NCBI GenBank assembly: GCA_024234615.1 | Contig: JACKNY010000001.1 | Coordinates: 648,501-712,500 of the forward strand | Length of the DNA: 64,000 bases | Source: Pseudomonadales bacterium | GTDB taxonomy: Bacteria > Pseudomonadota > Gammaproteobacteria > Pseudomonadales > IMCC2047 | Direction of reading: 5' to 3' | Made by a program: the position numbers and the translations under genes | Shown: piece after piece, positions 9,491 through 18,356 of the stretch | How the letters are laid out: every line of letters starts with the position of its first letter | How positions within the stretch are numbered: the first letter of the stretch is position 1 | The notes under the pieces: generated by a model | What the model was told of the DNA's origin: nothing | Database searches by the model: none | What the model saw: only the letters and a program-made list of their open reading frames with translations

Positions 9491-9967
9491 ATGCACCCCT
9501 TCATACAAAAAATAGTAGAACCTCTGGTTAGCCAGTCGGCTCGGGTTTGCCCCTTTTTGATCCAAAAGGTCAGTCTCGAAAAAGTCTTGTCTCAAGTGTT
9601 CGCACTAGAGATTGCAGAGGGTGACTTAGACTGCCTGGAAGGCCGTTGGCTTAAAGTCTATGTGAAGGATATGCAGATTGGTTGGCGCATTACACTGAGC
9701 GGTAATAGGGTAGAGGTGGAGCGAGTGGAGGGCGAGGCAGATGTCACTATCAGCGGCAATGCTAGAGAATTTGCTCTGTTGGTGAGCCGCCAGGAAGATC
9801 CGGATACCTTATTTTTTCAACGTCGGTTGACCATTGAAGGGGATACTGAGTTGGGCCTGGAAGTAAAAAATATCCTCGATGCGCTGGATCATGAAAACCT
9901 ACCTTTTCCACTAAAACAGCTGCTAGATTCGGTGTCTCACGTCAGTCGCTTTATCTACGCCGCCTAA
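9491..9967 (+). CDS. ubiT: UbiT: SCP2-domain lipid carrier for anaerobic ubiquinone synthesis
   Basis: An SCP2 (sterol-carrier) domain protein of 158 residues like E. coli UbiT/YhbT. The domain runs from about residue 35 to 125 and includes the strands WLKVYVKDMQIGWRITL and ADVTISG. In E. coli UbiT, with UbiU and UbiV, is needed for oxygen-independent ubiquinone synthesis and is thought to bind isoprenoid quinone intermediates. ubiU and ubiV follow directly on the same strand. Start ATG 9491 has CGGAGTG upstream. Confidence 0.92.
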   Translation: MHPFIQKIVEPLVSQSARVCPFLIQKVSLEKVLSQVFALEIAEGDLDCLEGRWLKVYVKDMQIGWRITLSGNRVEVERVEGEADVTISGNAREFALLVSRQEDPDTLFFQRRLTIEGDTELGLEVKNILDALDHENLPFPLKQLLDSVSHVSRFIYAA

Positions 9968-9979
9968 GGGTCCTTGGTG

Positions 9980-10975
9980 ATGGAATTAGTATGTCCTGCT
10001 GGTAGTTTGCCAGCCTTACGAGTTGCTGTTGATAGTGGTGCTGATGCTGTCTACATGGGATTTAAAGACGACACCAACGCCCGGCATTTCGCCGGTTTGA
10101 ACTTTAATGATCGCAAAGCCCGGCAAGCACTGGATTATGCCATTGATCGCAAGGTCAAAGTCTTTGTTGCGATCAATACTTACGCGCAACCCAAAGGTTG
10201 GAAGCGATGGCAGGAAGCAGTGGATCGCGCCTATGATCTGGGCGTGAATGCACTGATCGTCGCTGACATGGGGGTTTTGGAATATGCCTGTAATACGTAT
10301 CCGGACTTAGCACTCCACCTGTCGGTACAGGGCTCGGCCACAAACCATGAAGCATTGAAGTTTTATCATAAAAATTTTGGTATCCGTCGTGCAGTATTGC
10401 CTCGAGTATTGTCCTTAGCGCAGGTGAAGTTGGCGGCGGAGAAAAGTCCGGTTGATCTGGAAGTCTTTGGTTTTGGCAGCCTATGTATTATGGCAGAGGG
10501 CCGCTGTTATCTTTCCTCCTATGTCACCGACGAATCACCCAATACCTGCGGCGCCTGTTCGCCCGCGAAGGCGGTGCGTTGGGAAGAAACCGCAGAGGGT
10601 AGAGAGTCGCGCCTCAATGACGTGCTGATCGATCGTTATCGAGAAGGCGAAAATGCTGGCTATCCGACCCTTTGTAAGGGGCGCTTCAAAGTGGATGACC
10701 ATGTATACAATGCCTTGGAAGAACCGACCAGTCTGAATACCATTCGTTTAATCCCAGAATTAAGTGCGGCGGGTATTAAGGCAATTAAACTGGAAGGACG
10801 GCAACGCAGCCCAGCCTATGTCGAACAAATTGTGCGGGTTTGGCGGGAAGCCTTGGATGCCTATGCAATTGAAAGAGATAATTTTACTCCGCGTAGTGAG
10901 TGGATGGACAGCTTATCCAAGGTCTCGGAAGGAACCCAGACTACTCTGGGTGCGTACAGCCGGCCTTGGCAATAA
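9980..10975 (+). CDS. ubiU: UbiU: anaerobic ubiquinone hydroxylase subunit (U32 family)
   Basis: U32 'peptidase'-fold protein that forms a complex with UbiV and hydroxylates ubiquinone precursors without O2. The start is ATG 9980 (MELVCPAGSLPAL), aligned with E. coli UbiU; TTG 9974 and GTG 9977 lie just upstream in frame. A TAAGGG site lies 9 bases before it. Cys169, Cys176, Cys193 and Cys232 are present, matching the four [4Fe-4S] ligands reported for E. coli UbiU at the same numbers. An additional Cys190 is seen. The 331 residues equal the family length. It follows ubiT after 12 bases. Confidence 0.95.
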   Translation: MELVCPAGSLPALRVAVDSGADAVYMGFKDDTNARHFAGLNFNDRKARQALDYAIDRKVKVFVAINTYAQPKGWKRWQEAVDRAYDLGVNALIVADMGVLEYACNTYPDLALHLSVQGSATNHEALKFYHKNFGIRRAVLPRVLSLAQVKLAAEKSPVDLEVFGFGSLCIMAEGRCYLSSYVTDESPNTCGACSPAKAVRWEETAEGRESRLNDVLIDRYREGENAGYPTLCKGRFKVDDHVYNALEEPTSLNTIRLIPELSAAGIKAIKLEGRQRSPAYVEQIVRVWREALDAYAIERDNFTPRSEWMDSLSKVSEGTQTTLGAYSRPWQ

Positions 10976-11035
10976 ACTGAAATTGGTCGGTTCGGCTAGG
11001 CCGGACAGTTCAACACATTTGGAGATAATTAACCC

Positions 11036-11929
11036 GTGAAAATTTCCGTTGGCCCCATTCTTTACTATTGGCCAAAACAACAGGTATTGGATTTTTATCA
11101 ACGCCTGCTGGATAGTTCCGTCGATATTATCTATCTGGGCGAAGCGGTTTGCTCGAAGCGGCATGAACTGCGCATCGAAGACTGGATTGAACTTGCGGTT
11201 AAATTAAATGAGTCTGGTAAGCAAGTTGTGTTATCTACCTTGGCTTTGATTGAAGCTCGCTCCGAATTGTCCGGTTTACAAAAAATATGCAGCAATAACG
11301 CCGGAATTCTGGTGGAAGCGAATGACATGGCGGCCGTACAAATGCTGAGCGAAAAGGGGTTGCCTTTTGTCAGCGGCTCTTCAATTAATATTTATAACGC
11401 CCATACCTTAAAAATTCTTCAGCAACAGGGTATGCAGCGTTGGGTAATGCCTGTTGAGCTGAATCGAGAAACGCTGAGCGATATTCTTACTGAAGCAAAG
11501 GCGATGGGGTATTTAGATCAGATTGAGACAGAGGTATTCGCCTATGGCAAATTGCCCTTGGCTTATTCCGCACGGTGCTTTACGGCGCGGATGAAGAACC
11601 TGCCTAAGGACGATTGCCGATATAGCTGTATCGATTATCCCGATGGTGTGGTGATGGAAACCCAGGAAGATCAAGAGTTATTTACTTTGAACGGTATTCA
11701 AACTCAGTCCGGCTATTGCTATAACCTGTTGCCACAACTCCCTGAAATGATCAATTTGGGTGTGGATGTGGTACGTATCAGTCCGCAATTTGAGGGTACT
11801 GAGCAAGTCGTTCAACAGTTCCGAAACAGCCTTGATAAAGGCAAAGTAGATACTGGCCTAATTGCCCGACAGCACTGCAATGGCTATTGGTTTGGTCAGT
11901 CGGGCATGAGCACTGTACAGGACGGGTAG
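11036..11929 (+). CDS. ubiV: UbiV: partner of UbiU in O2-independent ubiquinone synthesis
   Basis: U32-family Fe-S protein, partner of UbiU in the anaerobic hydroxylation of the ubiquinone ring. Cys39, Cys181, Cys194 and Cys198 correspond to the four [4Fe-4S] ligands of E. coli UbiV (39, 180, 193, 197). It has 297 residues, the normal length. It starts with GTG 11036, with GGAG 11 bases upstream. The gene is 60 bases after ubiU and very likely in the same transcript. Confidence 0.94.
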   Translation: MKISVGPILYYWPKQQVLDFYQRLLDSSVDIIYLGEAVCSKRHELRIEDWIELAVKLNESGKQVVLSTLALIEARSELSGLQKICSNNAGILVEANDMAAVQMLSEKGLPFVSGSSINIYNAHTLKILQQQGMQRWVMPVELNRETLSDILTEAKAMGYLDQIETEVFAYGKLPLAYSARCFTARMKNLPKDDCRYSCIDYPDGVVMETQEDQELFTLNGIQTQSGYCYNLLPQLPEMINLGVDVVRISPQFEGTEQVVQQFRNSLDKGKVDTGLIARQHCNGYWFGQSGMSTVQDG

Positions 11930-11978
11930 TTCTCGTTATCGCCGTAACAAAGAATTTTAGCTTTAAATTAATGGGCCT

Positions 11979-11987
11979 TGTTATAAT
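11979..11987 (+). promoter_or_regulatory. Extended -10 promoter for moaB-moeA
   Basis: TGTTATAAT at 11979-11987 is a perfect -10 hexamer with the TG extension. It lies about 38 bases before the moaB start, in the only sizeable gap between ubiV and moaB. No good -35 is seen at 17 bases, which an extended -10 can tolerate. Confidence 0.5.
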
Positions 11988-12024
11988 GTTTGGCTCAAAG
12001 TATTTGTTGAGGAAGAATTGAAAC

Positions 12025-12591
12025 ATGGGACATGCGCAAGAAAACGCCAAATTTGTACCTCTGAATATTGCCGTGCTTACGGTTTCTGATACCCGCACCG
12101 AAGAGACCGATAGCTCCGGTCATACGTTGGTAGTGCGACTCCAGCAGACCGGGCATAAACTCCAGACAAAAGCCATTGTTAAGGATGATGTTTACCAGCT
12201 ACGTTCCGTCCTGTCACAGTGGATTGCGGACAGCCAAATTCATGTGGTCTTAGTCACAGGTGGTACCGGATTTACTGCACGTGACAGCACGCCAGAGGCC
12301 GTGAAACCTCTGTTTGATAAAACGGTGGAGGGTTACGGTGAACTGTTTCGCCAAATTTCTGCGCAGGACATTGGCAGCTCCACTGTACAATCCAGAGCCT
12401 TGGCTGGTATTGCTAACAACACGGTTATTTTCTGTATGCCGGGGTCTCCCAATGCCTGTAAGACAGCTTGGGATGGCATCATCAAAGAGCAACTGGATGC
12501 GCGTCATCGACCCTGTAATTTTGTCGCCATGGTGTTGGCGAAGGTTGCAACGGAGGCCCCGGTAATTACCGCTTGCGAGACTCGCTCATGA
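12025..12591 (+). CDS. moaB: Molybdenum cofactor protein MoaB/MogA family
   Basis: MoCF-binding domain protein that adenylylates molybdopterin or assists Mo insertion. It has the signature LVTGGTGFTARDSTPEA (near residue 78) and FCMPGSPNACKTAW (near residue 138). Its 188 residues and a short N-terminal extension fit the MoaB branch better than MogA. It overlaps moeA by four bases (ATGA), so the two are translationally coupled. Their place next to nar genes fits supply of Mo-bis-MGD to NarG. Confidence 0.93.
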   Translation: MGHAQENAKFVPLNIAVLTVSDTRTEETDSSGHTLVVRLQQTGHKLQTKAIVKDDVYQLRSVLSQWIADSQIHVVLVTGGTGFTARDSTPEAVKPLFDKTVEGYGELFRQISAQDIGSSTVQSRALAGIANNTVIFCMPGSPNACKTAWDGIIKEQLDARHRPCNFVAMVLAKVATEAPVITACETRS

Positions 12592-13841
12592 GTAGTTGCA
12601 GCGGTTGCGATGCAACACCAGCCGGAGGGAAGTCTGAACTCATGCCGATGGAGCAGGCACTAGAACAACTCTTAGCCGCAGCGCCAAAACAAACCAAGTC
12701 CATGAAGGTTCGGTTGGAAGATGCCCTGGGCTTGATCTTGGCCGAAGATCAGATTTCGGCGGTCAATGTTCCTCCTGCTGACAATAGTGCAATGGATGGC
12801 TATGCGATAAACATCGCCAGCCTGTCGAAGGGCGGTTGCCTGCCTGTGGTGCAAAGGATTCCAGCTGGTGCTGTTCCGCAGCCATTAGCGCAGGGGGGGG
12901 CCGCAAGAATTTTTACCGGTGCAGAAGTTCCGCAAGGTGCGAATGCTGTGGTGATGCAAGAAGAGTGTACTCTCGACGGGGAACAAGTAATTTTTCCTGA
13001 AAATGTAAAACCGGGACAAAATATCCGGCCCAAGGGCGATGATATAACAGTGGGTGATTTAATCGTCTCAGCGGGGGCTAAACTTACACCACAGTTATTG
13101 AGTTTGCTGGCCTCGATAGGTATTGCCGAAGTCAGTGTCGTTAAACCACTGCGTATCGCCATTCTCTCCACTGGCGATGAGCTGGTTGAACCCGGCAATC
13201 CTTTGGGGACGGGACAAATCTACAATTCCAACCGTTATGCCTTGGGCGGCTTAGTCAAGTCGCTCGGCATGGAAGTTCTGGATATGGGGATCGTTGGCGA
13301 TACCCGTGAAGAGACTGAGACGGCACTACGTAAGGCAGCGACCGAAGCAGATTGTATTGTAACCACTGGTGGCGTGTCGGTCGGTGAAGAGGATCACGTC
13401 AAGCCGATCGTTGAAAAACTAGGACAGTTACACCTGTGGAAGATCTCGATTAAACCGGGTAAACCACTCGCCTTCGGTGAGGTGCTGGGTACTCCAATTA
13501 TTGGATTGCCAGGAAACCCGGTATCTGCCTTCGTTACTTTTGTACTGTTGGGTCGACCCTTCCTGCTGAAGTATCAGGGAGCGAGTGATTTGTTACCGCA
13601 AGAGATGACGATGACAGCGGATTTTGAAATCACCAAAACCTCTAATCGCAAGCAGTATTTGCGAGCTCAGGTAAAGAATAATGATCAAGGTGAATCGCTG
13701 GTGTCGGTGTTTGATAATCAGAGTTCTGGTGTGATGTCATCGACTTGCTGGGCGAATGGTTTCGCTATTGTACCACCAGGCGCAACGGTCAAGCGTGGTG
13801 ACCGGATTAAATTTTTACATTACGCTGAGTTGTTGCGCTAG
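12588..13841 (+). CDS. moeA: Molybdopterin molybdenumtransferase MoeA
   Basis: Inserts molybdate into adenylylated molybdopterin. Family motifs are PPADNSAMDGYA (near residue 63), a second MoCF-binding domain with TTGGVSVGEEDHVK, and GLPGNPVSAFV. The ATG 12588 start overlaps the moaB stop; 417 residues are normal. The first residues, SSCSGCD, give a short Cys-rich leader. A run of eight G lies in the coding region (12893-12900), with the frame intact. The gene ends 10 bases from the convergent hemN stop. Confidence 0.95.
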   Translation: MSSCSGCDATPAGGKSELMPMEQALEQLLAAAPKQTKSMKVRLEDALGLILAEDQISAVNVPPADNSAMDGYAINIASLSKGGCLPVVQRIPAGAVPQPLAQGGAARIFTGAEVPQGANAVVMQEECTLDGEQVIFPENVKPGQNIRPKGDDITVGDLIVSAGAKLTPQLLSLLASIGIAEVSVVKPLRIAILSTGDELVEPGNPLGTGQIYNSNRYALGGLVKSLGMEVLDMGIVGDTREETETALRKAATEADCIVTTGGVSVGEEDHVKPIVEKLGQLHLWKISIKPGKPLAFGEVLGTPIIGLPGNPVSAFVTFVLLGRPFLLKYQGASDLLPQEMTMTADFEITKTSNRKQYLRAQVKNNDQGESLVSVFDNQSSGVMSSTCWANGFAIVPPGATVKRGDRIKFLHYAELLR

Positions 13842-13851
13842 TCGTAAGCAG

Positions 13852-15243
13852 CTAAATTATTTTCGAATAAGCCGTAGTTGTGCTTTGCTTAGGCAGATAA
13901 GCATCAAAGACCATACAGATACTGCGTATCAGCAAACGGCCGGTGGGGGATACTCTAATCCTGTCGCCTTCAATATAAATAAGCTCATCCTCAGCGAATT
14001 CTTTTAGTCGCTCGTTTTCATCTGCGAAATACTGGTCAAAATCGATATCGAATTGGTCGGAAATCTGTTTTTTATCCAGTTCGAAATGACAGATCAGAGT
14101 CATAATGACCTCACCACGGATTTGATCGTCACGGCTCGCTTCTAGGCCTTTGACGATAGGCATTTTACCCGCGTCAATCTCCTTGATGTAGGTTTCCATA
14201 TTGGGGCTGTTCTGGAATATGTAAGGGCCAATATGACTAATGGAAGAAACGCCCATTGCGACTAAGTCACAGTTTTTGTGGGTGGTGTAACCCTGAAAGT
14301 TACGGTGCAGTTGGCCCTGTTGCTGGGCGATGGCTAGCTCATCAGTCGGTTTGGCGAAATGATCCATGCCAATATAGACATACCCCGCTTCTTCAAGTTG
14401 GGAGATGGTATTTTGTAGTATGGCTAGTTTAACCTCAGGTGTAGGTAAGTCTTCTTCCTTGAGGCGACGTTGCGATGTAAAGCGCTCTGGCAAGTGTGCA
14501 TAATTGAATACGGATAACCTGTCGGGAGACAGTTCGATAATACGCGCGACTGTTTTTTCAAAGCTCTTGGCCGTTTGCAATGGCAGGCCATAAATCAAAT
14601 CCATATTAATGGATTTAAATTTTATATGTCGCGCGCGCTCAACCAAGTCCTCGACCATTGCTATCGGTTGTATGCGGTTCACCGCTTTTTGCACTTTCGG
14701 ATCAATATCCTGAACACCCAGGCTAATACGATTGAAGCCTTCGTAACGTAACAAGTGCAATTTCTGCTTAGTACATTCGCGCGGGTCAATCTCTATAGAA
14801 TAATCACCGCAATCATTGTCTAGTAGGTTGAAAAACGCACGTAAATGCGTCATCAGGTTATGAATTTCATCCTGATTAAGAAAGGTCGGTGTGCCGCCAC
14901 CCCAATGTAGCTGTTCCACCATACGTTTTCGTTCGAAACTTAGTCCCTTGATTTCGATTTCCTGGTAAAGTCTAGCTAAATAAGGTGCGGCTTTATCATG
15001 ACGTTTAGTCACAATTTTATTACAGGCGCAGTAGTAACAAAGGTGCGCACAAAAAGGAATGTGTAAATACAGAGAAAGTGGTTGCTCACTCGTGGCTATC
15101 CTGGCGAGGGAACACTGCATTTTTTCAATGTCGAGAGCACCCGAGAACTGCAAAGCAGTTGGGTAAGATGTGTAGCGAGGTCCAGAATAGTTGTATTTTT
15201 GAATTAAACGACTATCCCAAACAGTTTGGCCACATTGCTTCAT
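13852..15243 (-). CDS. hemN: Oxygen-independent coproporphyrinogen III oxidase
   Basis: Radical-SAM enzyme that converts coproporphyrinogen III to protoporphyrinogen IX without O2. The cluster motif is PFCAHLCYYCACNK near residue 63 (CxxxCxxC plus the extra Cys typical of HemN). The HWGGGTPTFL and EIDPRE segments are characteristic. It has 463 residues. The conserved N-terminus (KYNYSGPRYTSYPTA) supports start 15243. It lies convergent to moeA. An FNR/Anr-like site upstream fits anaerobic induction. Confidence 0.97.
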   Translation of the reverse strand: MKQCGQTVWDSRLIQKYNYSGPRYTSYPTALQFSGALDIEKMQCSLARIATSEQPLSLYLHIPFCAHLCYYCACNKIVTKRHDKAAPYLARLYQEIEIKGLSFERKRMVEQLHWGGGTPTFLNQDEIHNLMTHLRAFFNLLDNDCGDYSIEIDPRECTKQKLHLLRYEGFNRISLGVQDIDPKVQKAVNRIQPIAMVEDLVERARHIKFKSINMDLIYGLPLQTAKSFEKTVARIIELSPDRLSVFNYAHLPERFTSQRRLKEEDLPTPEVKLAILQNTISQLEEAGYVYIGMDHFAKPTDELAIAQQQGQLHRNFQGYTTHKNCDLVAMGVSSISHIGPYIFQNSPNMETYIKEIDAGKMPIVKGLEASRDDQIRGEVIMTLICHFELDKKQISDQFDIDFDQYFADENERLKEFAEDELIYIEGDRIRVSPTGRLLIRSICMVFDAYLPKQSTTTAYSKII

Positions 15244-15301
15244 TGATACTACCAGTTGGAAAGGTGTAGGGAAGATAATAGGGTAATGGCTGAATTAACT
15301 A

Positions 15302-15315
15302 ATGACCTAAATCAA
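15302..15315 (-). promoter_or_regulatory. FNR/Anr-like box upstream of hemN
   Basis: ATGACCTAAATCAA matches TTGAT-N4-ATCAA at 8 of 10 defined positions, with a perfect right half. Its centre is about 65 bases upstream of the hemN ATG, a normal distance for an activator site. HemN is an FNR/Anr target in many gammaproteobacteria. It may also affect the divergent methyltransferase gene at 15365. Confidence 0.55.
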
Positions 15316-15364
15316 GATTTAGCGATAAGGGATTGAGGTAATAATTCATGTCGTTTTAAGGCCG

Positions 15365-15934
15365 GTGTCAGGGGCTGAGAATGAGCATCAACACAGAGTA
15401 AAGTCTATGAATTTGAAAAATCAGCAAGAATTGAATGGGCCATCCTCTTGGGTTGTGCAACATGCGGCACAGGTTCCGTCTGGGATGGTATTGGATTTGG
15501 CCTGCGGTGGAGGTCGTCACGGACGTCTTTTCTTAGGTTTAGGGTACAGGGTAACTTTTTTAGATCGGGATGTTTCAAGGGTCGCCGATTTAGGCGTGAA
15601 TAAAGATGCTAAAATTCTGGAGTATGACCTAGAAAACGGGGCGCCCTGGCCGTTCGAGAGTGACCAGTTTTCCGGTATTATCGTGGTTAATTACTTACAC
15701 CGACCGCTTCTAGCTAGGTTAGAAGAGTCCCTTAAAAAAGGTGGAGTGTTAATATATCGAACCTTTGCTCAGGGTAATGAGCGCTATGGTCGGCCTGCCA
15801 ATCCAGATTTCTTACTCGCACCGGGCGAACTGAGAGCTTTTTTTGGGCAATCAATGGAAGTGATTGATTTTCAAGAAGGATTTTTAGAAAATCCTGATCG
15901 CGTTGTGCAATCCATCTGCGCAATTAAACACTAA
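15365..15934 (+). CDS. Class I SAM-dependent methyltransferase
   Basis: Rossmann-fold methyltransferase with motif I VLDLACGGGRHGRLFL near residue 41 and the acidic residue after strand 2 (TFLDRD). The substrate is not evident; the closest general resemblance is to TehB-like or UbiG-like small methyltransferases. It has 189 residues from GTG 15365 or 175 from ATG 15407; neither start has a strong ribosome site. It is divergent from hemN and upstream of iscR, with no clear functional link to either. Confidence 0.75.
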   Translation: MSGAENEHQHRVKSMNLKNQQELNGPSSWVVQHAAQVPSGMVLDLACGGGRHGRLFLGLGYRVTFLDRDVSRVADLGVNKDAKILEYDLENGAPWPFESDQFSGIIVVNYLHRPLLARLEESLKKGGVLIYRTFAQGNERYGRPANPDFLLAPGELRAFFGQSMEVIDFQEGFLENPDRVVQSICAIKH

Positions 15935-16035
15935 TGCGTATTGATGTTGAGCTATCCAGGCAAGCGCTTCATCTGTCGAGTTCGGTTTATATTAAAGTTA
16001 CAGGCTCATAATAACCTACTAATTTAATCGGATAT

Positions 16036-16068
16036 ATACTTGACTAAAATGGTTGGTTTTAACATAAT
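16036..16068 (+). promoter_or_regulatory. iscR promoter with Type 1 IscR site
   Basis: TTGACT (16040-16045), a 17-base spacer and CATAAT (16063-16068) form a good sigma-70 promoter. The 24 bases 16036-16059 match the E. coli Type 1 IscR consensus at about 20 positions (ATACTTGACTAAAAT...). The site overlaps the -35, as in E. coli, where [2Fe-2S]-IscR represses its own operon. The transcript would start ~30 bases upstream of iscR. Confidence 0.75.
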
Positions 16069-16106
16069 AAGCTCATGATTTAATAAGAGGCAGTGAGAGA
16101 TTTGTT

Positions 16107-16601
16107 ATGCGCTTAACCACCAAGGGCAGATATGCCGTAACAGCAATGCTTGACTTGGCTTTGCATAGCACCCAAGGGCCAGTTAGTTTGGCTGATATTT
16201 CGGGGCGGCAGGATATTTCTCTGTCCTATTTGGAGCAGCTCTTTGCAAAACTACGTAAGCGGGAGTTAGTGCAAAGTGTACGTGGCCCTGGTGGTGGCTA
16301 TCAGTTAACGCGTGAAGGCAATGCTATTAGTGTTGCTGAGGTGGTGGATGCGGTCAACGAGTCGGTAGATGCAACACTTTGTCGAGGCGACAACGACTGT
16401 CAGCATGGTAGTGAGTGTTTAACCCACCATTTATGGAGTGATTTGAGCCGCCAAATTCATGATTTTTTAAGTAAAATCAGCCTCGGTGATTTAGTGCGGC
16501 GGAATGAGGTGCGGGCTGTGGCGAAACGTCAGGCCATTGATATTCAAAGATCAAATCAAAGACAGTCTGCGGATTTGATTGATATAGAGGCAAGCCTTTA
16601 A
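16107..16601 (+). CDS. iscR: Fe-S cluster-sensing regulator IscR
   Basis: Rrf2-family DNA-binding protein that carries a [2Fe-2S] cluster and represses the isc operon when clusters are plentiful. The N-terminal winged helix is MRLTTKGRYAVTAMLDLALH. Cys92, Cys98, Cys104 and His107 match the four E. coli cluster ligands. It has 164 residues. It is the first gene of a complete isc operon. Confidence 0.97.
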   Translation: MRLTTKGRYAVTAMLDLALHSTQGPVSLADISGRQDISLSYLEQLFAKLRKRELVQSVRGPGGGYQLTREGNAISVAEVVDAVNESVDATLCRGDNDCQHGSECLTHHLWSDLSRQIHDFLSKISLGDLVRRNEVRAVAKRQAIDIQRSNQRQSADLIDIEASL

Positions 16602-16657
16602 GTAGAGCAGTGTTGTCTAAATGTGTGAATGAAGCGACTGAGTTTGGAGTTATATTA

Positions 16658-17872
16658 ATGCAATTACCTATTTATTTGGATTATTCCGCAACAACACCGG
16701 TGGATCATCGGGTTGCGAAAAAGATGATTGAGTGCCTGGAGTTGGAGGGTAATTTTGGCAACCCGGCGTCGCGTTCTCATGTCTTCGGCTGGAAAGCTGA
16801 GGCGGCGGTGGAGAATGCCCGCAAGCAGGTGGCTGAACTGATTAATGCCGATCCACGGGAGATTGTCTGGACCTCTGGTGCAACCGAATCAGATAATTTA
16901 GCTATCAAAGGTGTCGCGCATTTTTATGGCAAAAAAGGCAAGCACATCATCACCTCGAAAGTTGAACATAAAGCGGTGCTGGATACTTGTCGACAGTTGG
17001 AGCGAGAAGGTTTCGAAATTACTTATTTGACGCCAGACGCACAGGGTATTATCGAACCGCAGAAAGTAGCAGAGGCAATGCGCGATGATACAATTCTGGT
17101 TTCGTTAATGCATGTAAACAATGAAATTGGTGTGATCACTGATATCGCGGCAATTGGAGAAATTACGCGCAGTAAAGGTGTCATTTTTCATGTCGATGCC
17201 GCACAAAGCGCCGGTAAAGTGGAAATTGATCTGGAACGTATTAAAGTCGATCTGATGTCTTTCTCAGGACATAAAATATACGGCCCCAAAGGTATTGGTG
17301 CCTTGTATGTCAGACGTAAGCCACGTGTGCGTATTGAAGCACAAATGCATGGTGGTGGGCATGAGCGCGGTATGCGCTCGGGTACGCTAGCGACTCATCA
17401 GATTGTGGGTATGGGCGAAGCCTTCCGAATTGCCAAGGAAGAAATGGCGGAAGATAATGCGCGCATTTTAAAATTGAAAAACAAATTGTGGGATAGTTTT
17501 TCCGATATGGAAGAAGTTTATCTTAATGGTGATGCTAATCAGCGCTTACCTGGTATTCTCAATGTGAGTTTTAATTTTGTCGAAGGTGAGTCGTTGATGA
17601 TGGCGTTAAAGGATTTGGCGGTATCTTCGGGTTCGGCTTGTACGTCGGCAAGCCTCGAGCCTTCTTACGTATTACGCGCCCTGGGCTTAAGTGATGAAAT
17701 GGCGCATAGTTCGATTCGTTTCTCGATCGGTCGTTTTACCACCGAAGCAGAAGTGGATTATGTGATTGGCCACGTGCGTGAGGCCGTGGAAAAACTGCGG
17801 TCGCTTTCTCCTTTGTGGGAAATGCACCTAGATGGAATTGATTTATCAACTGTCCAGTGGGCTGCGCACTAA
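16658..17872 (+). CDS. iscS: Cysteine desulfurase IscS
   Basis: PLP enzyme that takes sulfur from cysteine to a persulfide and donates it to IscU and tRNA thiolation. The start is ATG 16658 (MQLPIYLDYSATTP); the frame is open upstream to 16610 but the family begins here. PLP Lys lies in SGHKIYGPKG (about residue 206). The catalytic Cys is in SGSACTSASLEPSYVLRALG (about 328). The 404 residues and the C-terminus WEMHLDGIDLSTVQW are standard. Confidence 0.98.
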   Translation: MQLPIYLDYSATTPVDHRVAKKMIECLELEGNFGNPASRSHVFGWKAEAAVENARKQVAELINADPREIVWTSGATESDNLAIKGVAHFYGKKGKHIITSKVEHKAVLDTCRQLEREGFEITYLTPDAQGIIEPQKVAEAMRDDTILVSLMHVNNEIGVITDIAAIGEITRSKGVIFHVDAAQSAGKVEIDLERIKVDLMSFSGHKIYGPKGIGALYVRRKPRVRIEAQMHGGGHERGMRSGTLATHQIVGMGEAFRIAKEEMAEDNARILKLKNKLWDSFSDMEEVYLNGDANQRLPGILNVSFNFVEGESLMMALKDLAVSSGSACTSASLEPSYVLRALGLSDEMAHSSIRFSIGRFTTEAEVDYVIGHVREAVEKLRSLSPLWEMHLDGIDLSTVQWAAH

Positions 17873-17905
17873 GCCAGCTAAAGACAGTATTGAGAGGTTA
17901 GGAAA

Positions 17906-18295
17906 ATGGCATACAGTGATAAAGTATTAGAACATTATGAAAATCCACGTAACGTTGGCATTTTGGATAAAGATGCGGATGATGTGGGTACCGGTATGGT
18001 CGGAGCGCCAGCCTGCGGCGACGTGATGCGTTTGCAGATTCAGGTGGGTGACGACGATATCATCCAAGACGCCAAGTTTAAAACCTATGGTTGTGGTTCT
18101 GCAATTGCGTCTAGCTCGTTGCTGACTGAATGGGTTAAAGGTAAAACCCTGGATCAAGCGACCCAGATTAAAAATACGGATATTGCCCAGGAGCTGGCGT
18201 TACCTCCTGTTAAAATCCATTGTTCGGTGTTAGCGGAGGACGCCATCAAGGCGGCCATTTCTGACCTGAGGCGAAAGCGAGAAACTAAATCCTGA
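17906..18295 (+). CDS. iscU: Fe-S scaffold protein IscU
   Basis: Scaffold on which [2Fe-2S] clusters are built from IscS sulfur before HscA/HscB-driven transfer. Cys37, Asp39, Cys63 and Cys106 are present. The HscA-recognition motif LPPVK is at residues 99-103. It has 129 residues, normal. It lies 33 bases after iscS. Confidence 0.98.
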   Translation: MAYSDKVLEHYENPRNVGILDKDADDVGTGMVGAPACGDVMRLQIQVGDDDIIQDAKFKTYGCGSAIASSSLLTEWVKGKTLDQATQIKNTDIAQELALPPVKIHCSVLAEDAIKAAISDLRRKRETKS

Positions 18296-18356
18296 GGTAT
18301 CTCGCTGCACTCAGGCAGATTAAAATTGAATCAACCCAAAGTTGCTAGGAATTTAT

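Noticed and set aside
12893..12900. Eight-G run in moeA as a phase-variation site
   Set aside because: moeA is a core gene and the frame is intact; no other evidence of phase variation.
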